Below the pieces are notes generated by a model. The model was not told the origin of the DNA. It searched no databases and was given only the letters and a program-made list of their open reading frames with translations. The position numbers were made by a program, and so were the translations under genes. Positions 33,891 to 46,791 of a stretch of DNA of 64,000 bases are shown here, piece by piece (the first letter of the stretch is position 1; each line of letters starts with the position of its first letter). Source of the DNA: Limonium bicolor (lineage: Eukaryota > Streptophyta > Magnoliopsida > Caryophyllales > Plumbaginaceae). The DNA lies in contig CM041776.1 in NCBI GenBank assembly GCA_023374045.1, positions 347,757,636 to 347,821,635 on the forward strand. Direction: 5' to 3'.

Positions 33891-36800
33891 TGGTCAAAGT
33901 AACATTTATTACACATACCACACAACATGCCTTAGAACGTATAACAAATAGAAATACCTTTTCCATCTCTTCATGGGCTCGAGTCCCACGTTGAGTACAT
34001 ATACACTGTGATCCCCGCAGAACCCGGTCGCGATGGACACCTGCTGGTCCCCGTTCCTTTGGGAGATCAAAACATTCACTTAATTGTTAACATATGTACT
34101 TCTCATGTCACCGGTCCGAAGACAAAGGCTCATACGTCCTCAGCTCGTGAGCAAGTACTACAAAAATATCCTTTACCAGGTTAGTAAACAAGAGAATCCT
34201 TTATTCAAAATATCAATCCACTGTTTTGGAAATACCAATTGAAAACCCTTTTGAAAATTCAATACAACTCCAAGTCCAACTTATGCTCTTTGCATCCTTT
34301 CTTAATGGTGTTATTTGTGACCACTTATAGGGAGCTTCAAGAGTCATCCAACCCTGATGTGATCAGCATCAGTGTTGAACTATCCTTCCACCCCAATTTG
34401 TGTTCGGCTTCCCTTGATCGCATGCAAATCAAGTTCCACCTCCCACTTCATTTTCAACCAACAATTAATTCAAGCATATTCCACTTTCTATCTTTTGATC
34501 CTCTAGTCATAATCATTACATCTCCAAGGGGTAGAACTTAGTCTATCAATTACCTCCATTCGCTTTTAAGTAAGTTACCTAGGGAATCTAATTCTTTCTA
34601 GGTTCCATGTCAGTTTCATACCCTTCATAAATCACCACACTATATATATACACGTCTTTAATCAAAATACCATACACCGTGTTACATTTGGTATTATGCG
34701 AACACACACCATTGGGGCTTTAGTTCCCCAGGAGTTTATTTACTCCTTAGTACTTGTACTTACCCACAACCATTACCAAGGTAGTCACACCTACCACAAT
34801 AGTATTTCGCATCTTCTGTGCGCAATTACCACCCTTTAACCAAACCAACCATCATAACCAATTATTAACCATGCCAACCATCATAACAAATTATTTTTGT
34901 GCTATGCACAACATAGTTCACGTTCACTTGTACGGTAAAACACACTAAGCGGCTTTACGCTCTACCCCCCTAAAAAGGGATTACGCCCACGTAATCGATC
35001 ACTTACTCACTGTGCTATAACATTCTACCGTCGTGAAGTGTTTAATCCCCACGCGGTTTATTATACACTGTGTTCTGGGTTGAGGATCTTAGCCATATTG
35101 GCGGTTTAGTCCCTAACCAAGAATTCTCTTTAGAGTTTGTTTAATTCATAACCAGTTTCGATTCTGGCCTGTGAAACTTCTAGGCTTTAATAATTAGCCA
35201 TTCACTCATATTCACAACTCACATCCAACACTTGAATCGTTGGCTCACTAGTTTCTGCTATGCGATTCTTGGTAACCTAGAACTTAGTTGTCCATACATT
35301 ATTCCTACTGTATTGTACATTCCTGGTTATCACCCTTATCTAGGTAATAACGGTTTCTCAACCGACGCATGGTATCTCTTACCCTGAGCGAATTCGGCGA
35401 GTTTCAAAACTTCCCATCCACCTCCACAGTAGTTTACTGTGTATACTGCTATGTATTTTACAATGATTGCCTCGATTCCTTTCGACTTACTGTCGGTTGA
35501 GGTTGAGCTACCACCTAATGTGTAGTGCTCTCTCAGTTATTTCCTACACCTGAGGTATATTTCATACCGATATTTGATAGTAGTGCTACTGTAGTCACTT
35601 ATTGCCAGTCCTGCTTCCACATTTAGTTCTGCACCAGTACCATTTCCATTAGTATGACCTTGCATTTCCTACATATCGGTCATTATGGTATTACAAGTTT
35701 CTTTCTTCATCCACCACAATTAATATTTCCCAATTCCTAGCTATCCCACTCGATCATTACTGCGCAAGTGCAATACCAAAACACTCAGTCATACAGAGTG
35801 CAGAGGCGTAAACTCCTGACAGTAAATCTCCTATGCGATTGCAAGGGATTTACACTGTATTCCTCATCACATAGTATCAAATACTGGCTTGTTGCCCAGC
35901 CTGTATATCACCATTTATCTTACATGTTCATTGTGTCTAACTCATAACTGTGCCTGCTGGCTATGTTATTATTTAGCAATACCCATGCAACGGTCGCTTA
36001 CTGCGCGCCGTGCGATTACTCATTATATAACATCAACTCACACTGCACCTGCTATTATATTAGCTTCCGCCATTACACTGTGCCTTGCCACTTATTTGGC
36101 TGATTTCTGAATACACCATTTCTCGAGCCTTTATTTTCCTTAAGCGTTGTTCGCTACACATTTAGCATCACGCACCTATGGTGGTTTTATTCAAATCATT
36201 CTAGGGTAATAACGACATGGTCCATCCTCCACATATTTCTTGAACTTGGTTCACATAACTACCGCTCCTGCGGTCTCACCATATCGAGAGGTATCCCCAC
36301 TCTTAACGCAGTGGTTCGTTCTCCGCTCTAATTACTTGTATAATCATAAACTCCTGTAATCCAGTTAAAATTTACTCAACACATTTTACTTGTGGCTTAT
36401 AAGCCCTATTGCCTCTAGCTCTGCTCATTGTAGGCTGTTCACATTCATTTACTTCTTCAAACAATATTACACAGTTTACGGGTTGTACTGGGCTCCATGA
36501 CCAGGTCGTCATGCCTTTCATGGGATGTCCCTTCAAGGATGTCAGAGTTCCTCCTGACGCCTTAAGATTAAACTGGGTGTTAGTTTCAACCCTTGCATTT
36601 CTGCCATGTTATTCCGTTCAACACTGTTGATCCAAACACCCCTTGAAGGACAGCTCCTGGGTGTTACTAAGTTATGCCACTACATCTGGCTTGCACTTAT
36701 GAGTGCGTTTAATTAACTACACTACATTCTTACATTCTTGGCTGGTGAAATATCCTCTTTAGTGAGATTTATATCTCGAATGATCATCTCGGGAGTCTTA

Positions 36801-38503
36801 TCCCGATCTTTGCACATTAACATATCCATAATAGGCATCTGCCTCACCATCTATAGGCTGGGTACTTACTCCAGCTATTACATTCATCCCTCAGGATTCT
36901 TATGACATATTCCATGTCCCTATTTACCAACTAGTGCACTTCGCACTTGCTCACCTTTAAACGTTTCCTTAAATTAAATTCACTGATTCTTTTAGTCTTG
37001 TTGATCTTACTGGTTCCTTTACTTCCATCACTCTTGGTAATTTCTTACTTCGGTCCGTAGTATGGCGTCGACTACTTCCCGTGTTCCAGACTCCACTTGT
37101 ATACATATGTGGGGTATCCTGTTGATACATTGCTACTTACCCGGTTAACCTATAAGAAGGTCTGCCAGGCCCACAAGCTCCTAACGGAGTGCGGTCGTCC
37201 CACAATTCAGTTGGTACACTCGTAGTGTCCGTCACACGCCTAGGTGAAGTATTCTGTTGTCAACTCCCTTATATTATCCTGCGTAATATGCGTTCCGTGC
37301 TTCCCGAACTTAATCAAAGGAAGGTTTATCCACTCTTGTATTTTTATGAAGTCCATCCATTCCCTCGGGTTGTTACCCTTGGGTCTACCGGTTTCCGTCC
37401 GGTTATTTTAAGTCACTGGGTAGAACCTACCTACCATGTGGCACTGAGGCCAGAGTAGGTCTTTTGGTTTGGCTTCAAAGAAGGTTGGAAATTAAATGGG
37501 TTTGAAAGAAAATTCGGTTTGAAAAAGGTTTTGGAAATGAATTTAAGTGTAAAAGTAAAATTCTCGTGGTTTCACAACATTTCTTCGCTTTAACCAAGTC
37601 TAGCTTCTTGCTGACTGGTGTACTTCCAATTACAGAGCTTAGGCTGCTAAGCCCTTCCACAACTATGTTGATCTCACTTAACTTCATGGTACTTTACTAA
37701 GTGCTTTGTAGTTGCAAAAATTTTCCCGTACATTCTTGTTACAGCAGCACTTGCCATGGCAAGTGCGCCATACTGACTGGCTGTCAGCTCGACACACATC
37801 GGTTGGGTACTGTTTTCACCCGTCCTGACACCAGTGGCCTTGTTGGCCCTTACCTTATCTTACCTTTACATAAATAAATCTTCTGGGTACTTCTCATCGG
37901 CTACACATGATAATCATTAACTAGGGTGTTTCTCATTCTGGGAGACCCCTTTTCCTTAGTATTACATCTCCACGTACTACGTTGTAGTTCCTTTCCGGTT
38001 GGTATACCGTTGGTGTATAGTTAACATTGTAGTCCGTAGACACTTGTCTCGGGCTTCACTACCTCACTTTTGCCTGTTGCACGCTTGGTGCTTTGCAAGC
38101 TGGTTGTTCTCGACTGCTCGGCATGTCGACCCAGGTTGCTGGAAATTCTATTTTTCATGCAGATTCTACACTTTTCGCTACCTCATGTGGCAGACATTGT
38201 TAAAATGGGAACCGTCTTCGGGATCCACACCTTTCTGAATCTACCGAGTGACAGGTTCTCCGTACTTATATAAGGACATTTAAATACAGCCAGATTGGGT
38301 ATTCCCGAGTAAGAGAGGACTTCCATCTCTCTGGCGTTCTTTTCCAGTTATAACCAGGGATTGTGGAGGGTGGGATGTATATAGTAGGTTTCCAATATTC
38401 GCTGGTCCTCCTAACTAGCGTATCTCTCACGCTATCACTCATCCCTTAACCCACATGTACTGAAATCCTAACTCGGTACTTCCTAAGCTCGGTAATTCAG
38501 TCA

Positions 38504-38530
38504 TCAGAGCGACACTTCGCTCTGATACCA
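38504..38530 (-). promoter_or_regulatory. Primer binding site and hairpin of element C, copy 1
   Basis: Sense TGGTATCAGAGC (38530-38519) overlaps TCAGAGCGA, loop AGTG, TCGCTCTGA. The sequence after it (ACCGAGCTTAGGAA) is shared with element B. Copy 2 primer site at 46775-46786. Confidence 0.88.
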
Positions 38531-38535
38531 CTTTT

Positions 38536-41500
38536 TGTAACACCCCCAACTGCCTCCGTACACACCACATCGAACTGCAGCGGAAATCTCGACATTACAT
38601 TACATATCCAATGGTGTTACACGCCGTTAACCACCCACGTGGCTAACAAGGCTATACATACACATTGTATCGGTCTGATGGACTAGATCCCCGAGCAACT
38701 ACACAATACAATCCTTATTCCATTTCCAACAATTATTTACATATACATTTCACTGTACCGAGTATTTACAAACTAATGCCGATAACAATTTCGGTCTTAC
38801 TACGCCTACAACACTTGCTCATTTACATGACTACCCATGTACAAACATCTACCCCGTCCTACCTCGGAACGGCTTCCATCTCCTTGTACCTGAAATAGAA
38901 AAAGGAGAAAGGGTGGCCCCCAAGGGCTCAGCACCTTTGCTGGTATGGTAATCCCGCAGCCCGCATGCTACCGGGCCACGCACAACTATTGTCGTCTTAG
39001 CATGCTGTTGATTATATTTAAATCCTGCAAAACCATAAAACACAACACATTGCATACACCCAACTATAGGGTTCAACAAACAACCAACACGTCCACACAT
39101 CCACACATAACAAATCAACATTGTTTCCTTTAACCCTAGAGTGGCTCTCCTCTTAACGGAGTTACTTCCTTAACAGACGACATTTACCCATCAAACAAAT
39201 TATCCTTGAACACCTCCTATTATTAACCGGAATTCACATCCATAGTCCATGACAACATTAACACACAACACCACAATATGGTTCACACTTGGAACCTTTC
39301 ACCATAGTTAATATACATAATGAGCCTGGAGATTGTAGCCAACCTCATACTAAGCTCGTTACATAACACTCGCTACCGTCCTTATAGTCGGGCGAGTAAC
39401 CTTCCTAAAGGTGGATCGGATTTGGTGACCCGAACACACCACACAAACACAAGTACAACCATTGTATGCCCCTGTGGCCCGACGTGAGTCAGTAATATAG
39501 CTTTGGTTAAGCTAAAGGGAAGATTGGAAACCCAATGAGTAAACAACCATAACATACACCAAGAGAGTCGAACCGGGTATGACATCGACTCCCATCCATC
39601 ACACGCGTGGCCGGAACATGACCGGACTCCTCACCCCCCATTAGTACATACATACTTATAAGTAAGTAGTTAGAGCTCCATTATGGAACCTATCACATCC
39701 ACACACCATTCGGTATCACAACCGTGTTAAACATGCAAGGGAGGTTCACACACTTGCAAACAATAACCATACACAACTAACTCACACATAGCCGTGGTTA
39801 GAACGTTCCCAAGGGTTGGGCCGTTAACTCCGAATACCGATCTCTCATGTGTTCCTAGTTCTAGTTAGTTAAGGTTTAACACTTATTTGAGGTTAAACGG
39901 TATCGGTGACCAGATTCGCCACATAAATGAATTACTATAAACTCATTTCATGTTTTATCTTACAAGGTGGCAAACACACAGAAAAACACATTGGCATACA
40001 AGCCGGTGTAATCCGGTAGGACACAGGTTGCAAGAAAACCATACCTGTCGCCGGAGTCCACTCTACCATGTCCACTTACGTTCCTCGAACAACTCTCGAA
40101 CAACTGGTACATTAAAGTTACCTTCATTAACATTGGGGTAATATGTTTGTGTAACGTCGAAAGACCATGATTCAACCCCGTTAACTAGTTAAATACCTTT
40201 ACATTTTAACTTGTTTTCTCTTCCATTTACCTTAACTTTTCACCCACCAAATTGTCATTACAACTCACCTAACATGTCCTTAACATCCTTATAACATCAT
40301 TACTTATCAATCCCCATCATTACACATCATTTTCACACCTTAAACAACATTTTTAGAGTGGTCCGGGACTTGTTCCTTACCTTAAGTCCCGGATCAATAC
40401 TTACAGAAACCCACGGTTTATTTTGGTAGGGTGGTCCGGGACATGGTCCCTAACTTAGGTCCCGGACCTATACTTAACCATTCTCTCGGTTTCTTTTGAT
40501 GGGGTGGTCCGGGACTTCACATAGGTCCTAGGTCCCGGACCATTCTAGGCAAACAAACTCTCGGTAATTTAAGAAGGTTGGTCCGGGTCCTTGTACAAGA
40601 CCCAAGTCCCGGACCTGAATCTGTATACAACTCACGGCCTATTTTGATATATGGTCCGGGATGTAATCCAGACCTAAGTCCCGGACCGAAGCTACAGAAT
40701 TGACGTACTGCATTTTTCATGTCCTGCTGTGTAAGTTATTTACACCCATCAAATGTATAAACTTCCCAGTACACTCTTATACTCAAAACTTCACCAAATA
40801 TACACCACATAACAACATAGTGCACAATTTAAACTGCATAAATCTTAAACACTGAATTTCCCACAATATATTTGCCTTTGACCTGCAAAAACACAAAACA
40901 ATACGTATGTCTTTTACTAGTCTCTTTGAGAACATTTTCTAAGTCATTTACCTTTGGCTCTTTAGGTAGTTTCAACAGACAACATACGTTCATTTTCCAA
41001 AGGAATTTTAAGCTACCTTTGGTTAACATAAACATAGGAAACACCATTTTTCTTTGAGTTTCCATACCTTGAAGCAAAGGAGAAAAATAATACGTAAGAA
41101 GATGAACTCAAGCTCCTTCCATGGAGATTCCTCTTGGCACCAAAATGGAGCTCTTGAAGATTTGAAGGGACTAAGTCGAAGAGCTTGATGAAACTAAGAG
41201 ATCGGTGGTCTTAGTTTTAGATTTGGACAAGTGAGCAAGAAGTTACAAGGATTTGAAGTTGTATGTTGGTGCTGGTGCTGTTCGATCGTGAAGGAGAGAA
41301 AGGAAGGGAATGGCTACGTGAAACAGCAAGAGGAATGAGAGAATGAATGATTGTAGTTGCTTTTGAAGATATTTAATTATGTAAAGCAAATAGTGCTTTT
41401 TCAATTACTCACTTATCTACTCAATTAGCTAGTACGGGTGGTGATTCACCACATGCAAACCGACCCCCATTTAACAAAAGGGGTTATTTAGTCTTTTTTT

Positions 41501-42001
41501 TGCTCAATTAAATTACTCATGTTAACATATGTTACAAACTAGCTTATTTTAGTTACTATTCATAATAACAAGGCACTTTGAAGCGAAATTCTTGATTTCC
41601 CATTGATTTAAACTTCCAAATGTGATACCAAATAGTACACATATTAATTAAAGAGTAATGATGGACATTTAGCCATTCAAAACTCATTTACAAGACAATT
41701 TTTCAAAAACGTGCTTTATGACTCCTTTAAGCACATTTTGTGTTTTAACTTGTTTTCAAGCTCGGTTTTCTTTGGTAATTGATTTAATAGACTCATTAAT
41801 ATATAAGTAAAGTCTTGGTAAGTTTATTAAGTCTTAATCAAGACTATCCCAGGTTAGAGCATATTTGTACTTATTGCCTTTTAGGCAATTAATTGTATTT
41901 ACTATTCATTAAATTGTTTACTAATGTTTCTAAGACTCTTTTTAGTCTTAATAATTTATTATTTAATGCTTAAACAACATACCTAGGTTTGGGGTATTTC
42001 A
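38536..42001 (-). repeat. Element C LTR 2 (middle)
   Basis: 3466 bp shared between the two tandem units. U5 hairpin at 38626-38647, hairpin array at 40360-40687. Its outer end (TGTAACACCCCCAACTGCC) matches LTR 1, not LTR 3. Confidence 0.93.
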
Positions 42002-45000
42002 GTCTACCCCCCTTAAAAGAACTTCGTCCCCGAAGTTCACACTTCCCACATATCATTGGTTTAGAATACGGGAATTACTTGTATAATAAAACACTTCCAT
42101 AACCAACACACCTTACACCACAACCTCGGACTTGAAGGTCCGGGTTCACATACACATCCATCCATAACGTATCATTCTCACATGATTACCTCGGACTCAA
42201 TGGTCCGGGTACCTTAATAGTATTGTACTCACATAACAACCCTCAGACTCTCAGGTCTGGGTAACATGACCACCTTTGGACTCATAGGCCCAAGTAACAT
42301 AATCAATTCAGAACTGAACCACATCAAGACTCATGGTCAAAGTAACATTTATTACACATACCACACAACATGCCTTAGAACGTATAACAAATAGAAATAC
42401 CTTTTCCATCTCTTCATGGGCTCGAGTCCCACGTTGAGTACATATACACTGTGATCCCCACAGAACCCGGTCGCGATGGACACCTGCTGGTCCCCGTTCC
42501 TTTGGGAGATCAAAACATTCACTTAATTGTTAACATATGTACTTCTCATGTCACCGGTCCGGAGACAAAGGCTCATACGTCCTCAGCTCGTGAGCAAGTA
42601 CTACAAAAATATCCTTTACCAGGTTAGGTAAACAAAAGAATCCTTTATTCAAAATATCAATCCACTGTTTTGGAAATACCAATTGAAAACCCTTTTGAAA
42701 ATTCAATACAACTCCAAGTCCAACTTATGCTCTTTGCATCCTTTCTTAATGGTGTTATTTGTGACCACTTATAGGGAGCTTCAAGAGTCATCCAACCCTG
42801 ATGTGATCAGCATCAGTGTTGAACTATCCTTCCACCCCAATTTGTGTTCGGCTTCCCTTGATCGCATGCAAATCAAGTTCCACCTCCCACTTCATTTTCA
42901 ACCAACAATTAATTCAAGCATATTCCACTTTCTATCTTTTGATCCTCTAGTCATAATCATTACATCTCCAAGGGGTAGAACTTAGTCTATCAATTACCTC
43001 CATTCGCTTTTAAGTAAGTTACCTAGGGAATCTAATTCTTTCTAGGTTCCATGTCAGTTTCATACCCTTCATAAATCACCACACTATATATATACACGTC
43101 TTTAATCAAAATACCATACACCGTGTTACATTTGGTATTATGCGAACACACACCATTGGGGCTTTAGTTCCCCAGGAGTTTATTTACTCCTTAGTACTTG
43201 TACTTACCCACAACCATTACCAAGGTAGTCACACCTACCACAATAGTATTTCGCATCTTCTGTGCGCAATTACCACCCTTTAACCAAACCAACCATCATA
43301 ACCAATTATTAACCATGCCAACCATCATAACAAATTATTTTTGTGCTATGCACAACATAGTTCACGTTCACTTGTACGGTAAAACACACTAAGCGGCTTT
43401 ACGCTCTACCCCCCTAAAAAGGGATTACGCCCACGTAATCGATCACTTACTCACTGTGCTATAACATTCTACCGTCGTGAAGTGTTTAATCCCCACGGTT
43501 TATTATACACTGTGTTCTGGGTTGAGGATCTTAGCCATATTGGCGGTTTAGTCCCTAACCAAGAATTCTCTTTAGAGTTTGTTTAATTCATAACCAGTTT
43601 CGATTCTGGCCTGTGAAACTTCTAGGCTTTAATAATTAGCCATTCACTCATATTCACAACTCACATCCAACACTTGAATCGTTGGCTCACTAGTTTCTGC
43701 TATGCGATTCTTGGTAACCTAGAACTTAGTTGTCCATACATTATTCCTACTGTATTGTACATTCCTGGTTATCACCCTTATCTAGGTAATAACGGTTTCT
43801 CAACCGACGCATGGTATCTCTTACCCTGAGCGAATTCGGCGAGTTTCAAAACTTCCCATCCACCTCCACAGTAGTTTACTGTGTATACTGCTATGTATTT
43901 TACAATGATTGCCTCGATTCCTTTCGACTTACTGTCGGTTGAGGTTGAGCTACCACCTAATGTGTAGTGCTCTCTCAGTTATTTCCTACACCTGAGGTAT
44001 ATTTCATACCGATATTTGATAGTAGTGCTACTGTAGTCACTTATTGCCAGTCCTGCTTCCACATTTAGTTCTGCACCAGTACCATTTCCATTAGTATGAC
44101 CTTGCATTTCCTACATATCGGTCATTATGGTATTACAAGTTTTTTTCTTCATCCACCACAATTAATATTTCCCAATTCCTAGCTATCCCACTCGATCATT
44201 ACTGCGCAAGTGTAATACCAAAACACTCAGTCATACAGAGTGCAGAGGCGTAAACTCCTGACAGTAAATCTTCTATGCGATTGCAAGGGATTTACACTGT
44301 ATTCCTCATCACATAGTATCAAATACTGGCTTGTTGCCCAGCCTGTATATCACCATTTATCTTACATGTTCATTGTGTCTAACTCATAACTGTGCCTGCT
44401 GGCTATGTTATTATTTAGCATCACGCACCTATGGTGGTTTTATTCAAATCATTCTAGGGTAATAACGACATGGTCCATCCTCCACATATTTCTTGAACTT
44501 GGTTCACATAACTACCGCTCCTGCGGTCTCACCATATCGAGAGGTATCCCCACTCTTAACGCAGTGGTTCGTTCTCCGCTCTAATTACTTGTATATCATA
44601 AACTCCTGTAATCCAGTTAAAATTTACTCAACACATTTTACTTGTGGCTTATAAGCCCTATTGCCTCTAGCTCTGCTCATTGTAGGCTGTTCACATTCAT
44701 TTACTTCTTCAAACAATATTACACAGTTTACGGGTTGTACTGGGCTCCATGACCAGGTCGTCATGCCTTTCATGGGATGTCCCTTCAAGGATGTCAGAGT
44801 TCCTCCTGACGCCTTAAGATTAAACTGGGTGTTAGTTTCAACCCTTGCATTTCTGCCATGTTATTCCGTTCAACACTGTTGATCCAAACACCCCTTGAAG
44901 GACAGCTCCTGGGTGTTACTAAGTTATGCCACTACATCTGGCTTGCACTTATGAGTGCGTTTAATTAACTACACTGTCTTACATTCTTGGCTGGTGAAAT

Positions 45001-46791
45001 ATCCTCTTTAGTGAGATTTATATCTCGAATGATCATCTCGGGAGTCTTATCCCGATCTTTGCACATTAACATATCCATAATAGGCATCTGCCTCACCATC
45101 TATAGGCTGGGTACTTACTCCAGCTATTACATTCATCCCTCAGGATTCTTATGACATATTCCATGTCCCTATTTACCAACTAGTGCACTTCGCACTTGCT
45201 CACCTTTAAACGTTTCCTTAAATTAAATTCACTGATTCTTTTAGTCTTGTTGATCTTACTGGTTCCTTTACTTCCATCACTCTTGGTAATTTCTTACTTC
45301 GGTCCGTAGTATGGCGTCGACTACTTCCCGTGTTCCAGACTCCACTTGTATACATATGTGGGGTATCCTGTTGATACATTGCTACTTACCCGGTTAACCT
45401 ATAAGAAGGTCTGCCAGGCCCACAAGCTCCTAACGGAGTGCGGTCGTCCCACAATTCAGTTGGTACACTCGTAGTGTCCGTCACACGCCTAGGTGAAGTA
45501 TTCTGTTGTCAACTCCCTTATATTATCCTGCGATAATATGCGTTCCGTGCTTCCCGAACTTAATCAAAGGAAGGTTTATCCACTCTTGTATTTTTATGAA
45601 GTCCATCCATTCCCTCGGGTTGTTACCCTTGGGTCTACCGGTTTCCGTCCGGTTATTTTAAGTCACTGGGTATAACCTACCTACCATGTGGCACTGAGGC
45701 CAGTGTAGGTCTTTTGGTTTGGCTTCAAAGAAGGTTGGAAATTAAATGGGTTTGAAAGAAAATTCGGTTTGAAAAAGGTTTTGGAAATGAATTTAAGTGT
45801 AAAAGTAAAATTCTCGTGGTTTCACAACATTTCTTCGCTTTAACCAAGTCTAGCTTCTTGCTGACTGGTGTACTTCCAATTACAGAGGTTAGGCTGCTAA
45901 GCCCTTCCACAACTATGTTGATCTCACTCAACTTCATGGTACTTTACTAAGTGCTTTGTAGTTGCAAAAATTTTTCCCGTACATTCTTGTTATAGCAGCA
46001 CTTGCCATGGCAAGTGCGCTATACTGACTGGCTGTCAGCTCGACACACATCGGTTGGGTACTGTTTTCACCCGTCCTGACACCAGTGGCCTTGTTGGCCC
46101 TTACCTTATCTTACAGCCTTAACAATAAATCTTCTGGGTACTTCTCATCGGCTACACATGATAATCATTAACTAGGGTGTTTCTCATTCTGGGAGACCCC
46201 TTTTCTTAGTATTACATTCTCCACGTACTACGTTGTAGTTCCTTTCTTCGGTTGGTATACCGTTGGTGTACTAGTTAACATTGTAGTCCGTAGACACTTG
46301 TCTCGGGCTTCACTACCCCACTTTTGCCTGTTGCACACTTGGCGCTTTGCAAGCTGGTTGTTCTCGACTGCTCGGCATGTCGACCCAGGTTGCTGGAAAT
46401 TCTATTTTCTCATGCATAAGATTCTACACTTTTCGCTACCTCATGTGGCAGACATTGTTAAAATGGGAACCGTCTTCGGGATCCACACCTTTCTGAATCT
46501 ACCGAGTGACAGGTTCTCCGTACTTATAAGGACATTTAAATACAGCCAGATTGGGTATTCCCGAGTAAGAGAGGACTTCCATCTCTCTGGCGTTCTTTTC
46601 CAGTTATAACCAGGGATTGTGGAGGGTGGGATGTATATAGTAGGTTTCCAATATTCGCTGGTCCTCCTAACTAGCGTATCTCTCACGCTATCACTCATCC
46701 CTTAACCCACATGTACTGAAATCCTAACTCGGTACTTCCTAAGCTCGGTAATTCAGTCATCAGAGCGACACTTCGCTCTGATACCACTTTT
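42002..46791 (-). repeat. Element C internal region, copy 2
   Basis: Near-identical to 33559-38535 but lacks 189 bp, present in copy 1 between two ATTTAGCA repeats (35971 and 36160). The junction is at 44413-44420, keeping a single ATTTAGCA. No gene recognised. Confidence 0.88.

Larger units (their letters stand above)
33559..38535 (-). repeat. Element C internal region, copy 1
   Basis: No recognisable protein. From its 3' end: polypurine tract (33560-33575 reverse), pre-PPT hairpin (33576-33595), stem-loop array (33684-33890), second PPT-like motif (about 34959-34980), long non-coding part homologous to A, leader, and PBS with hairpin (38504-38530). Short ORFs of 60-100 codons recur in copy 2 only because the copies are near-identical. 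Confidence 0.8.

Noticed and set aside
34239..34541. A 100-codon ORF repeated exactly at 42683-42985, suggesting a conserved gene
   Set aside because: It is identical only because the whole internal region of C is duplicated; no recognised domain, and A lacks an equivalent frame.
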